Shown here: in pieces, positions 32,587 through 44,189 of the stretch
Layout of the letters: the number at the start of each line of letters is the position of its first letter
How positions within the stretch are numbered: the first letter of the stretch is position 1
Assembly: GCF_024166365.1 (NCBI RefSeq)
Contig: NC_064830.1
Span: 84,686,721-84,750,720 of the forward strand
Source: Elephas maximus indicus
Taxonomy: Eukaryota; Chordata; Mammalia; Proboscidea; Elephantidae
DNA length: 64,000 nt
Direction of reading: 5' to 3'
The notes under the pieces: generated by a model
The model's database searches: none
The model's input: the letters and a program-made list of their open reading frames with translations, nothing else
What the model was told of the DNA's origin: nothing
Translations under genes and position numbers: made by a program

Positions 32587-32984
32587 TTCCCAAGAGACAG
32601 ACTTACCCTGCCCTCAAAAGCAGGACATTCACACAGTACTGTCCCTTTCTTCCAAGTGATGACACACCTCTAGCACCTGCCTGTTTTTGGTCACTCTCCA
32701 GTGTTCTCAGGTAGTTTTTACATTTTGTCCAGAGTTTATAGTTGATATCTGTGGAGCGTTGGTCTGGTAGGAGTTATGTGGCTGTGACTGGGAGTGGGAT
32801 TTTGCCTCACTCCTTTTACCTGTCACATTTAACCTTCAAGATGACCTTGCAAGAAAGGTACGATTGTTACCTCCTGTCTTCAGAGCAATGGGTCACATGG
32901 GCCCATTGGACCCCAGATAATTTGAGCATTTGGGGATGGAGTGTGTTTTTGGTTCTTTTGTTTCTTTCGGCAAACAAACGACTT

Positions 32985-33110
32985 TCACTGTGACCTTGGA
33001 AAGGTCACTTAACCTCAATTCTCATTTCTGTATCTGAATAATAATGATATTTTCCTTGCAGGGCTATCGTAAAGGCTAATGAGACCACACAATGATGGCC
33101 GATGTTCACA
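32985..33110 (+). repeat. MIR SINE
   Basis: The segment 'gtgaccttggaaaggtcactt' and 'tgcagggctatcgtaaaggc' is MIR. Confidence 0.7.
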
Positions 33111-33164
33111 TGGCACTTATTCTGCTCTGACTACTTTCTTCCTTGCAACAGCCTTCACTGGCTC

Positions 33165-33300
33165 CATTTTGCACTAAGGAAACTGGGGCCCAGTGAGCTT
33201 AATTTGTAAGTTGTAATTTGTGCACTAAGTAATTTGCTTAGTGCATCTCACGTAGTGAGTGGTGGAGCTGGGATTTGAACCAAGGCTCTGGGGTGCCTGC
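33165..33300 (-). repeat. MIR SINE
   Basis: The segment 'aaggaaactggggcccagtgag' and 'gtggagctgggatttgaacc' is MIR in minus orientation. It contains a short internal direct repeat around 'taatttgcttagtgca'. Confidence 0.65.
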
Positions 33301-33554
33301 GTCTGTGCACTTGCTACATGCAATCCTTCCACCTAGAATGCAGTGGTTCCTGATCCTGGCTGTGCATTAGGATCACCTGTGCATCCGGCAAAGCCCTGCT
33401 GAATCAGAATCTCCAGCCTCTATATTTGGAAAGAGCTCCACGCCTTAGCATAGAGTCATTGCTAAGTATGGGGATTCCCTTCCCCCTCCCTGTCTTCCTT
33501 TTCCTGCCTCCACAGGGAGGATTTCTACTTCTGGCCCCTGTTCGGGCCCTCTAT

Positions 33555-33716
33555 GGAGCCCTGGTAGCACAGTGGTAAAGAGCTCTGCTGCTAACCAAAA
33601 GGTCGGCAGTTCAAATCCACCAGCTGCTCCTTGGAAATCCTGTGGGTCATTTCTACTCTGTCATATAGGGTAACTATAAGTCAGAATCGACTCGAGAGTA
33701 GTGAGTTTGGTTTTTG
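33555..33716 (+). repeat. AfroSINE-type SINE, class A
   Basis: This is a complete plus copy, from 'gagccctggtagcacagtgg' to 'gagtagtgagtttggtttt'. Confidence 0.93.
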
Positions 33717-34140
33717 GTCACCAAATTGCAGGCCTAGATTGGGGTTTCTTTTGGCACATTCCTGACAGATCTATGTCACCAGCCTGCATGGCAGGTGAAA
33801 CAGGCTCCAGGAGCTCCAGGAAGAAACAGTCATCCTCTGTCTCATCCTTTCCCACCTGTCTGAAGCTGTCACCTGGTCATGTGAGCACTGGGGAAGATGC
33901 TATGAGCCATGGTGCTTGTGTCACCCAACGTCTGCCTTTTAAGTAAACCACACCTGACAACAAACTAGGCCACCCTGGGACCTGAAAGTTCCTGGAACCT
34001 CCCAAGATGTGCCTGAAGGTAAATATAGCTCAGCTGCAACTTGAAAGTCTAAGGAACCCATGGTACCAGCCATACTCAGCTTGCCCAGAAGGTTAACATA
34101 GAGTCCTCATAACCATCTAAGATATCCCTCTCTCAAACCT
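33717..34140. other. Intergenic, no gene recognised
   Basis: Unique sequence with no supported feature. Confidence 0.45.
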
Positions 34141-34620
34141 AAAATTTGGCTTTTAGGATCCTGTATGACCTGGCCTCTGCTCATCTCTCTGTCTTATGGC
34201 CTGTCATTCCCCCTCATTATCGACACTTCAGCCCTACCTCAGGGCCCTTGCACCCCACCCAGAAAATTCTTCCGCTAGAACTTCCCATGACTAACTCTTT
34301 CTTGTCATTCAGATCTCAACTCAAATGTCATTGCCTCATGGGGTCTTTTCTGACCATCCAATGGTAAGTCACCCTCACCCGCCACCCCCAACACTCTCCA
34401 TCTCACTACCCTGTCTTATTTTCTTCATGGCACTTACCACATTCTAGAGTTCTCTCCTCTTTACTTGTCTAGTGGCATATTGTGTCTCTCCCACACTAGA
34501 AGAGAAACTCCAAGAGAGCAAAAAACCTGGCCTGTCGTGTTCACTGTTGTATCCCAAGTGCCTAGAACCATGCCAGGCATATAGTTGTCCCTCAGTTACT
34601 ACCTATAAGATGAATAAACG
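34141..34620 (+). repeat. L2 LINE 3' end
   Basis: The order 'gtatgacctggcctctgctc', 'cagggcccttgcaccccacc', 'agatctcaactcaaatgtca' and 'tgtatcccaagtgcctagaa' with 'atgaataaacg' is the L2 3' end. The reading frame is broken. Confidence 0.85.
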
Positions 34621-34744
34621 CCTTTGCCACCAGTGCGTTCTCCTATTCTCCCAACCCTCTCACCCAGTGTTCTCCAGGAGCCAACAAGCCAAAGGCAAGA
34701 TTCACCTGAGATGGGCACAGGTGTGACAGGCACCACCAGGGGTG

Positions 34745-35430
34745 TCTGATGTGAAGAGTAAGCTCACCCACTCTGGAGTCGGAAAGAGCTGGGGATGTCT
34801 GAACCTTGGCTCCATCACTACTAGCTGTGACATTGGTCTCACATCTCTGAGATGTGTGACACTGGGCTCCCCTTTCTGAGCCTTCCCTTTATGAGCCTGG
34901 GTTTTCCTCTATAGAACAGGGGGGAAAAAATGGGACCTACCTCACAGGATCATAGTTAGGATAAATGAGATGGTACACATAAAGCATTATCCATGCGAAA
35001 GCTGGACAATGAATAAGGAAGACCAAAGAAGAATTGATGCCTTTGAATTGTGGTATTGGCAAAGAAAATTGAATACACCATGGACTGTCAGAAGAAAGAA
35101 CGCATTTGTCTTGGAAAAAGTATGCTCCTTAGAAGCGAGCATGGTGAGACTACTTCTCACATACTTTGGACGTGTTATCAGGATGGACCAGTCCCTGGAG
35201 GAGGACATCATGCTTGGTAGAGAGTCAGTGAAAAAAAAAGGAAGACTCTTAACATGGTAGATTGACACAGTGACTGCAACAATGGGTTCAAACATAATAA
35301 CGATTGTGAAGGCACAAGGCCAGGCAGTGTTTTGTTCTATAGTACATAGGGTTGCTACGAGTTGGAACCGACCTGATGGCACCTCACAACAACAACAAGC
35401 ATGTAGCACAGCGCCAGGCCTATTGGACCA
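34745..35430 (+). repeat. MIR SINE split by an RTE insertion
   Basis: The left half 'actctggagtcggaaagagc', 'tgacattggtctcacatctc' and 'gataaatgagatggtacac' and the right half 'tgtagcacagcgccagg' together form one MIR. The RTE piece between (34,988-35,396) is bounded by 'aagcat'. Confidence 0.8.
34988..35396 (+). repeat. RTE/BovB-type LINE, 3' end, with target duplication
   Basis: The plus-strand order 'gaaagctggacaatgaataag', 'ttgatgcctttgaattgtgg', 'acatactttggacgtgttatc' and (aac)n ends the element. 'aagcat' at 34,982-34,987 and 35,397-35,402 is the likely 6-bp target duplication in the MIR. Confidence 0.9.
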
Positions 35431-35853
35431 GCAATTCTGGGTGCTAGTATTGGGGAAAGTGCTTGTGGAGAGAGTAGAGCACTAGGCCTGAGAGCTGGCC
35501 TACTACCAAAGACTTCCCTCTTTTACACTCCCTCAAGGAAGACTCAGAAGTACAAGGGGCAATTCAAGGCCACTGCTCTGCTGTAATGTATACCAAGCTT
35601 GTCATTGCTGGAGAAGCCAGACAGAACCACTTACCAAGAATCATTTTGGAGCTCCACAAATAATTACCCAACGCCTGCCAGGTGCCTAAGGGCAGACATA
35701 GAAGAGGCAGATAAGGTGCCCTCTGGGAACTTAATCTAGAAGCAGAGACAAAATAAGAGCACAAGACCAATTATAACAGAGGCTAAGTAGGAAACAGGGG
35801 AAGAGCTGGCGAGAGATCAACCAGCTTTGCACCTGGCCCCAGAGAGGGCAGTC

Positions 35854-36251
35854 TGTCATGGATTGAAATTGTCCTTCAAAATTATGTGTTGTAAAATTTA
35901 ACCCCTGTACTTGTGGATGTAATCCCATTAGGAATAGGGTCTTCTTTATTATATTAATGAGGCCACATCAATGTAGGGTGTGTTTTAAGCCAATCACCTT
36001 AAAGATATAAAATGAGCAGATTATGCATAGAGAAGCAAGCAGAGATGGGGGAAGATAGATGCCAGGCCACACGAAGATCACCAAGGAACCAAGGGACAGA
36101 AGTTGGATGGACAGAGAGAGAGCCTTCTCCTAGGGTCAGGGCCCTAAATTCAGACTTTCGGCCACCAAAACTGTGAGAAAAATAAATTTCTGTTTGTTAA
36201 ATCCAGCTTCTTGTGGTATTTCTGCTATAGAAGCACTAAATAACTAAGACA
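35854..36251 (+). repeat. MaLR-like solo LTR
   Basis: The LTR runs from 'tgtcatggattgaaattgtcc' through 'aaaataaatttctgtttgtt' to 'aataactaagaca'. The flanks 'cagtc' and 'gggtc' match only partly. Confidence 0.78.
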
Positions 36252-36369
36252 GGGTCCCTCTCATGGGCACCCCACAGGTAGCCTAGGCCAGCGTTACTCC
36301 CATGGGATGCAGTAAAACAGAGTCAGTGCTTAAGACACGACTCTTCCAAGCCAGACACACCCACCTTTA

Positions 36370-36495
36370 AATTGCAGCTCTACCACTTGCCAGCTGTGTG
36401 ACCTTGAGCACATGACTCACCTCTCTGAACCTCATTGTCTCTTCTGTAAGACAGGGATGATACCGGGAACTGTTCACAGGGGTGTTGGGAGGATG
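36370..36495 (+). repeat. MIR SINE
   Basis: The segment 'gctgtgtgaccttgagcacatg', 'ctctgaacctcattgtctct' and 'gtaagacagggatgatacc' is MIR. Confidence 0.8.
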
Positions 36496-36716
36496 TAAGG
36501 AGAAAATGCATCTAGAGTGCTTGTCACAGGGTATGGTGAAGAGAAAACGTGGTAAATGCAAAGCACTGCTGTTTCATTGCTGTTGCCACATTTCTCCAAG
36601 TTCCAAAGATATTTCTAGCATTTGTCACATGAATTTATTTCCTAAACAACTCTTATACAGTGATTGAATTCTTAACAATCATAAAACAAACGTACTATTT
36701 TAACCTGTTTTACGAA

Positions 36717-36864
36717 CAACATATTGCATTGGGTAAATCTGCTGCAAAAGACCTGTTTAATATTCTAAAAAGCAAAGATGTCACTTTGATGACTAAGATG
36801 TGTCTGACCCAACCATGGTCTTTTCAATCGCCTTATATGCATGGGAAAGCTGGACAGTGAAAAC
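36717..36864 (+). repeat. RTE/BovB-type LINE fragment
   Basis: The segment 'ttgcattgggtaaatctgctg', 'aaaagcaaagatgtcacttt' and 'catgggaaagctggacagtg' is an internal RTE piece of about 150 bp. Confidence 0.85.
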
Positions 36865-38525
36865 AGAAAACAAATATAAATTTTTGTGTTAATGTCCAAA
36901 TTCAAATGTAAATTTTATTTTATAAATTTTATTTATTTTCAATTATTCAAATTTATTTGCTATGGTAATACCAAATTTTGAAAGTGACATAATTTTATAT
37001 CCACGTAAAATGAAACAGAAACAACTAAGTGAAGTGCAAAAATGAAAGCTCACAGGAGATAAAAAGGAAAGGATTTGTGAATCCTTAAAGGCAATTCCAA
37101 AATTAACTTCCTTTTTAAAACGTAATGAAGCAGAAGAGACTTGTTCTGTTGAACGCTCAAGATTAAAGGGTGCAAATCATTATATTAGTACCACTAGTGC
37201 TAAAATTACTAATAGCCATATGAGCATGACCGAATTTGTTCCAAATTCTGCATTTATTCCTTATCATAGTAAAAAAAAAAAAAAAATCAATAATAGTGTA
37301 GAAATTGAAATTATTTTAGAACCTGAAATTATAGCATCTGCAGACCCCATAAATAACGGAAACACAGATCATACTTTGTGGAAAATTTTTTCTTCTAATG
37401 ATGCAAATTTCTGGATCAAAAGAGGGCCAAGTGATTGTCAACATCACAGTGGGCCATTTGAAAATTCAGGTCAAAAATTTCTGAATGGTAAACAGATAAT
37501 GTTCTGTAGCCAGAATATATTTCTAGGGTACAAACCTAATGGTGAAAATTGTAAGAGGGAGTGGTTACTATATTCTCCATCAGCTGGCTCTGTATATTGT
37601 TTTGCTTGCAAACTATTCAGTCCTAAATCATTTAATTCTCAATTTACTAAGGATTGATTTAGCAATTGGCACAACTTGAATATGATTGATAAACATAAAA
37701 ACAGTTCAATTCACAGATATTGCACATTGTCGTATTTAAACTGAACACATGGTTTTGGCATAACACATGAACTGAAAGCAAAAATTAATGAAGGACTTCG
37801 GTATTGGAAAGTCATTTTGCAACGTGTTGTTGCTGTCGTTATAGCAATTGCTGAACATGGACTATCTTTTCAAGGAAGAAATGAAGTGTTTGGGTCCCCA
37901 CAAAATGGAAATTTGGGGGGTTTACTTGAACAACTTGTTGCTCAGTTTGATCTAATTTTAGCAGGACACACCTCAAAATATGGAAACACAGGAAAGGGCA
38001 ACCCATCATATATTTCTAAAATAATGTGTGAAGAATTAATAAACTTAATAAGTGATAAAGTTAGATCAACTATTTTCAGTGAAATAAGTATAGCTCAATA
38101 TTTCAGTTTGTTTGTAGATTCCACTTCTGATTTTCCTCATACAGAATGGCTAAGTATTGTTTTAAGATACATATTACCAACAGACGGAAAACCTGCCAAG
38201 AGATTTATTACCTTTACTAACTTAAAAAGTCATACCAGTGAAGAAATTGCAAATCAAATGCTTCATTATTTATATGAAGTTTGCAAAATTGATTTTTCTA
38301 AGTGCAGAGGCCAATCCTATGACAATGCTGCCAATATGTAAAGGCACTATAAAGGCATGCATCAGAAAATTTTAGAATGTAATGAATATGCCATTTTCAT
38401 ACCATGTACTGGGCATTCACTTAATTTTGCAGGACATAACACAGTAGATTGTTGTCAGGAAGCAGTGATTTTTTTTTCTGCTGTTCAATTACTCTACATC
38501 TTTTTTTCCCGCCTCTACTCACTGA

Positions 38526-38684
38526 GCCCTGGTGGCATAGTGACTAAGAGCTGGGCTGCCAAGCAAAAGGTCGGCAGTTCAAACCTACCAGCCACTCCTT
38601 GGAAACCCTGTGGAGCAGCTCTATTCTGTCCTATAGGGTCACTATGAGTCAGAATCAACTCAACAGCACCTAACAACAACGGCA
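38526..38684 (+). repeat. AfroSINE-type SINE, class A, inside the hAT remnant
   Basis: This is a complete plus copy bounded by perfect 'actcactga' copies at 38,517-38,525 and 38,685-38,693. It post-dates the hAT insertion. Confidence 0.94.
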
Positions 38685-38729
38685 ACTCACTGATGGGCAG
38701 TTCTTAAAACATATTTAGCCAATGATAAG

Positions 38730-38884
38730 AAAATCCTTTGCCGTCAAGTCGATTCCCAATCATAGCAACCCTTAGGACAGCGTAAACTGCCCCATGGAGT
38801 TTCCAAGGAACACCTGGTAGATTTGAACTGCTGACCTTTTGGTTAGCAGCCATAGCACTTAACCACTCCACCACCAGGGTTTCC
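38730..38884 (-). repeat. AfroSINE-type SINE, class A, inside the hAT remnant
   Basis: This is a complete minus copy bounded by perfect 14-bp copies of 'tagccaatgataag' at 38,716-38,729 and 38,885-38,898. Confidence 0.96.
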
Positions 38885-39870
38885 TAGCCAATGATAAGAG
38901 TATTAAAATGTCTTTCTAATACACACTGGGAAGCACATGACGCAGCAACAAGTGCAATCCTGGAATCGTACACGTGGATACTAGATGCCTTAGAAAATAT
39001 TGCTGAAGACCAGACACAAAAAGGAGATGCCAAAAGAGAAGCTGAAAACATCACCAACAAAATGAAAACGCTAGAGTATGTATTTATATTGGGTATGTAT
39101 TTATATTGGAATAATATATTGTTGGCTATGTAGAATACTATATCACAGCATTTCCACTGAATGAGTCAAGCTCTCCAAGATTCAGAAGTAAATGTGAATA
39201 CATGCACAGATTCCTACCAGTCATTAACAGGTTGTTTACATAATTTAAAAGAAAATTTTGAAAACACAGCAAAACAAATACTGAACATCAAGCAGCTCAC
39301 CGTCATGGAAGCCTTAAAAACAAGTAAATGACGGTAGTGCTCCAGAAGTATCACTGAGTGCCGGAGATTAATTTCTCATAGCCACATACTACACCATCAT
39401 TGACACACTTGTACGTTTCATGAAAAGAAGGGTGAAAGCGTATAAAGTTCTTCCAAATAGATTTGGATACACAAACAGTTTGGATACACCTGATGAAGAA
39501 TGCATGAAGGCATCCAAGAAATTAGTCCAGACTTAAACACAAACCTTCATGGAGAAGTGTGACAATTTCATTCGTACGTGAGAACTAAGTTTACAGATTC
39601 AGGAAAGACAAGGTTAGTCATGTAGGCATGTTTGATTCCATACCAGAAGATAAGTACAATGTGTGTTTCCCACTTTTGAAATTACTTTACATGATCATTT
39701 TCATCCCTAAAGAGACTAAAACACCCTCAGCATACAACAATGATTCGAGAAAGACTCGATTCATTATCCTCATTTGTATGGCAGTAGGATATTGTTGGCA
39801 GCTTAATTGTGATGAAATCATTGAAGAATTTGTAAGAGCAAAGAATAGAAAGAAATGTTTTTAATTATTT

Positions 39871-40181
39871 CATATTAGAGATGAAAGTTCTATCTAAAAA
39901 TGAAATATAGTCATTTGTTGTAATATTTGTTTTCTAGTCATTAAATTTTCTTTTATGACGTCTTTTCATTTGTTCATTTATAATTACAGCAGGTATTATG
40001 AAGCAAATATCAAAATTAATGTATAAGCCATTTAAAGCAAAATCGGTGAAAGTCAATTTTTCATTGTGGGAGATTAACAAAATTTTACATTGATGGTTGA
40101 AACAACTAAGTTCACTGACTCATTTTCTCTGTTTTAGAATATGTGGAATGTTTTTTTCTTTTTATAAGAAATGTGGTCCCA
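39871..40181. other. AT-rich segment after the hAT remnant
   Basis: This may contain the untranslated 3' part and terminus of the hAT element, but I could not identify a terminal repeat. Confidence 0.35.
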
Positions 40182-40343
40182 GACCCAGAAAACCCAGTGC
40201 CATCGAGTCGATTCCGACTCATAGCAACCTGATAGGACAGAGTAGAACTGCCCCACAGAGTTTCCAAGGAGCACCTGGCAGATTTGAACTGCCGACCTCT
40301 TGGTTAGCAGCTGTAGCACTTAACCACTATGCAACCAGGGTTT
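40182..40343 (-). repeat. AfroSINE-type SINE, class A
   Basis: This is a complete minus copy ('cagtgccatcgagtcgattcc' to 'tgcaaccagggttttcc'). 'tgtggt' on both sides is a likely target duplication. Confidence 0.93.
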
Positions 40344-40558
40344 TCCTGTGGTATATATAGTAAAAATCTTAGTATCCCATATCCATGAAAAATTTTATAA
40401 TCTAGTCCATCTCATTCTACTAAAATGGCATACACCTCTTTTGCAGTCATTGCTAATATTATAAAAAAAAAAAATAGTCATATTTAAAAAGAAGTTACAT
40501 CGTAGATAGCTAACACACACGTATATAACATGTCAGCATAATACATATTATGTATTAT

Positions 40559-42313
40559 CACGACATGTGCAAAGACCTGGAGATAGAAAACCAAAAGAGA
40601 AGAACACTCAGCATTTCCCAAGCTGAAAGAACTGAAGAAAAAAAATCAAGCCTCGAGTTACAATATTGAAGGATTCTAAAGGGAAAATATTAAACAACAC
40701 AGGAAGAATCAAAAGAAGATGGGCGAATACACAGAGTCACTATACGAAAAAGAATTGGTTGACATTCAACCATTTCAGGAGGTAACATGATAAGAAACAG
40801 ATGGTACTGAAGGAAGAAGTCCAAGCTACACTGAAGGCATTCATGAAAAACAAGGCTCCAGGAATTGACAGAATACCAACTGAGATGTTTCAACAAATGG
40901 ATGCAGCACTGGAAGTGCTCACTGGTTCATGCCAAGAAATTTGGGAGACAGCTACCTGGCCAACCGACTGGAAGAGATCCATATTTATGCCTATTCCCAA
41001 GAAAGGTGATCCAACCAAAAGAGGAAATTATCGAACAATATCATTAATATCATAGGCAAGCAAAATTTTGCTGAAATCATTCAAAAGCGGTTGCAGCAGT
41101 GTATTGACAGGGAACTGCCAGAAATTCAAGCTGGATTTAGAAGAGAACGTAGAACCAGGGGTATCATTGCTGATGTCAAATAGATCCTGTCTGAAAGCAG
41201 AGAATACCAAAAGGATGTTTACCTGTGTTTTTTTGACTAAACTAAGGCATTTGACTGCGTGGATCATAACAAATTATAGATAACATTGCAAAGAATGGGA
41301 ATTTCAGAACACTTAATTTTGCGGGTGGGGAATCTGTACATGGATCAAGAGGCAGCCGTTCGAACATAACAAAGGGATACTGCACGGTTTAAGTCAGGAA
41401 AGGTGTGCATCAGGGTTGTATCCTTTTATGATATGTATTCAGTCTGTATGCTGAACAAATAATCTGAGAAGCTGAACTATATGAAGAAGAATGGGACATC
41501 AGGATTGGAGGAAGACTCATTAACAACCTGCGTTATGCAGATGACACATCCTTGCTTGCTGAAAACGAAGAGGACTTGAAGCACTTACTGATGAAGATCA
41601 AAGACCACAGCCTTCAGTATGGATTACACCTCAGCCTAAAAAAACAAAAATCCTCCCAATTGGACCAATGAGCAACATCATGATAAACAGAGAAAAGATC
41701 GAAGTTGTCAAGGATTTCACTTTACTTGGATCCACAGTCAACACTCGAGGAAGCAGTGGTCAAGAAACCAAAAGAAGCATTGCATTGGGCAAATCTGTTG
41801 CAAAAAATCTCTTTAAAGTGTTAAAAAGCAAAGCTGTCACCCTGAGGACTAAGGTGCACCTGACTCAAGTCAAGGTGTTTTTAATCGCCTCATATGCATG
41901 GGAAAGCTGAACAATGAATAAGGAAGAATGACAAAGAATTGATGCCTTTGAGTTATGGTGTTGGCGAAGAATATTGAATATACCACGGACTGCCAAGAGA
42001 AGGAACAAATTTGTCTTGGAAGAAGTACAACCAGAATGTTCCTTGGAAGCAAGGATGGCGAGACTGCGTCTCACATATTTTGGACATGTTGTCAGGAGGG
42101 ATCAGTCCCTGGAGAAGGACATCATGCTTGGTAAGTAGAGGGTCAGAGAAAAAGAGAAAGAACCTCAATGAGATGGATTGACACAGTGGCTACAGCAATA
42201 AGCTCAAGCATAGCAACAATAGTGAGGATGGTGCAGAACCCACCAGTGTTTCGTTCTGTTGTGTATAGGGTGGCTATGAGTCAGAATTGACTCATGGGCA
42301 CCTGACAACAACA
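40559..42313 (+). pseudogene. RTE/BovB-type LINE, reverse-transcriptase half and 3' end
   Basis: This is the longest RTE copy in the window (about 1.75 kb). The protein-like text starts 'KEEVQATLKAFMKNKAPGID' (about 40,807), continues with 'PIPKKGDPTKRGNYR', and keeps the catalytic box YADD at 41,534-41,545. A stop at 41,053 and frame changes after it show that it is dead. The 5' half with the endonuclease is absent. The 3' end closes with 'cacctgacaacaacatg'. The same 3' end forms the tails of the SINEs here, which fits RTE as their helper. Confidence 0.9.
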
Positions 42314-42346
42314 TGTATATAACACACATACCCTGTCCCAATGCAT

Positions 42347-42745
42347 GAGTAAGAAGAGGAGGGGGCACCACAGATTATCGGTGTTTAGGACCCTCACATG
42401 CCGGCACTGACTCCCAAGACTATCGCCATGTAATAGTCTTTAAACCTGGAACCGAAAGTATCCCCTGCGGTCACCTTCTAGCAAAGTAATAGATTGCTCA
42501 CAAAATAAAGAATATCACCGGTGTGCGCCTCTAAAAAAATCATCTATATGAGACCAAACAGCCAACAATTTCTCTCAAAAACACAGATGAGAAGGTAAGG
42601 GGGAAGGGAAACTACTACTGGAAATTTAACAACCAGAAGGGAAACAATGAGAACGCTGACACACTGTGGAACATGTAACCGATGTCACTGAACAATTTGT
42701 GTAGAAGTTGTTAAATGGGAACATAATTTGCTGTGTAAACTTAGT
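42347..42745 (+). repeat. R1 retroposon piece
   Basis: The text 'gaaagtatcccctgcggtcacc', 'agatgagaaggtaaggggga', 'gtaaccgatgtcactgaaca' and 'ttgctgtgtaaacttag' parallels 25,165-25,440. It lies just after the RTE copy. Confidence 0.65.
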
Positions 42746-42777
42746 ATATTGTTTTCTTTTTTAATTTTTTCACATGA

Positions 42778-42905
42778 CTTCCCTTACTTATTGTAAACTT
42801 CCTTCAGGCAGAGCTTCAATTTGTTCACTGCTAAGTGTCCAGCACCCAACACAATGCCTGGCACATACCAAAACGTATTATGTATTTGGGGGAATGAATG
42901 AATAG
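42778..42905 (+). repeat. L2 LINE 3' end
   Basis: The segment 'tgtaaacttccttcaggcagag', 'acaatgcctggcacatacc' and 'gaatgaatgaatag' is the L2 3' end. Confidence 0.75.
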
Positions 42906-43009
42906 GTCACATTTACCCAAGACTAAAGAGGCCTCTCCAAGGTTCTGCACTTTGCCCTAGCTCTAGCACGAGTAACTTCCCCATTTCTGCTCCTCCTTTA
43001 TGTTTACCT

Positions 43010-43183
43010 AAACCAAAAAAAAAAAAACAACCCACTGCTGTCAAGTCGATTCCGACTCATAACGGCTCTATGGGACAGAGTAGAACTGCCCCCATAGAGT
43101 TTCCAAGGCGTGCCTGGTGGATTTGAATGCCGACCTCTTGGTTAGCAGCCATAGCTCCTAACCAGTATGCCACCAGGGTTTCC
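43010..43183 (-). repeat. AfroSINE-type SINE, class A
   Basis: This is a complete minus copy with a 13-A tail run, from 'cccactgctgtcaagtcgatt' to 'tatgccaccagggtttcc'. Confidence 0.93.
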
Positions 43184-43599
43184 TGCGTTTATCTAGAGCC
43201 CTTGAATTCCTGGGAGAAGCAAGCCTGGCCTGTGTCTCTGTATATTTAACGCCCACAAGCTGGACATTTTTATAAGGTCCTACCTCCTCAGAGCATTCCT
43301 AGTCTTTGAGTCCCTACTTTTATAGGGTGGAGTGAAGTTAGAAGACGCGGGATAATGTGAGGTTGCTGGTGGTGTGCTCTGGCTCCAGGGCCCCTGTCTT
43401 CCCCGGCATGCCCACAGTATTTAGATGGATGCTATAACCTTCCTCCTGCCATATTGTGCTTCCTGATCCTGGGAACATCCTTTGTCCTTAGAAAAGCACC
43501 TCTAGAATAACAAAACTAATTTTTAAAAGATTTATTTTCAATATATAGAGTTAAGAGCAAGTACATTTGCTCTACCAAAATCACATCTTATGACACACA
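43184..43599. other. Intergenic, no gene recognised
   Basis: Unique sequence. No supported feature. Confidence 0.4.
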
Positions 43600-43775
43600 C
43601 TCTTCTCAGATTTTTCTTCAGCAGTTTTACAAAATGATCATATTCTAGACCACAAAAAAAAAAAAAAAAAAAAAACTCAAAATCTTCCTCCCCTCCAAAA
43701 AACTAGAATAGGGCATCCTCTCTGATCTCAACACAGGAAAACTAGAACCGAATTATCGAAGTTTAAGCCAAAAAT
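43600..43775 (+). repeat. Possible L1 ORF2 fragment with 22-A run
   Basis: The segment 'atcatattctagaccacaa' then 22 A residues (43,654-43,675) and 'tctgatctcaacacaggaa' resembles diverged L1 ORF2. Confidence 0.4.
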
Positions 43776-43809
43776 GAGTTTTATTTAAGACATGGCATTA
43801 ATTTAAAAA

Positions 43810-43958
43810 AAAACCAAACCTGTTGTGGTCAAGCCGATTCCAACTCCTAGTGACTCTATAGGACAGAGTGGAATTGCCCAAGGAATGGCTGGTGGATTCA
43901 AACTGCTGGTCTTTTGGCTGGCAGCCAGGCTTTTAACCAGTGTGCTACCAGGGCTCCA
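43810..43958 (-). repeat. AfroSINE-type SINE, class A
   Basis: The minus copy runs from 'ctgttgtggtcaagccgattc' to 'tgtgctaccagggctcc'. A short internal stretch is missing after 'ggaattgccc'. Confidence 0.9.
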
Positions 43959-44189
43959 GAGATACGGCATTAAATGCTGCCGAAGAGATTCAGGGAGCTA
44001 GCCTAGTACTTGTTTCTTTAAGGGGACTTAATTTTTCTGTCCGAATGTTTGTGAGATTCTTTGCTGGCAGTGGGGAAAGGGATGGGGGAACTTCAGGTGT
44101 CTGTCAGTGGGTTAATCGTAATCCTGATCTCATGACGTTCTGTCCTCATTGGTTTGTTCATGGCTTCCTTTGAGTTTAATTATTCTCTT

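Larger units (their letters stand above)
37010..39870 (+). pseudogene. hAT-family transposase remnant (ZMYM1-like, Tip100/Zaphod type)
   Basis: This is a DNA-transposon protein that would have cut and pasted its element; it is broken today. One plus frame runs from an ATG at 37,010 to about 38,510 with four in-frame stops (TGA 37,043; TGA 37,655; TGA about 37,742; TAA 38,339). Residues around 37,535-37,720 form a TTF-type zinc finger (CFAC, then HKNSSIH). Bases 37,817-38,341 look like a DUF4371 core, with acidic positions in 'LFVDSTSD' and 'GQSYDNAANM'. The text then reads 'PCTGHSLNFAG'. Two SINEs split the next part. Beyond 38,899 the frame returns as 'CLSNTHWEAHDAAT', and the hAT C-terminal region follows with more stops and shifts (last piece about 39,628-39,864). 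Terminal inverted repeats were not located. I infer the hAT-Tip100 branch from domain order and wording. Confidence 0.8.

Noticed and set aside
33338..33480. MER5-like element at 33.3 kb
   Set aside because: The start 'cagtggttcctgatcctgg' is suggestive but the rest is too diverged to assign.
35270..35485. Short open frame near the RTE 3' end
   Set aside because: It is read through the RTE tail into a MIR.
40159..40340. Possible exon of an unknown gene in the 37-42 kb cluster
   Set aside because: The sequence is a class A SINE.
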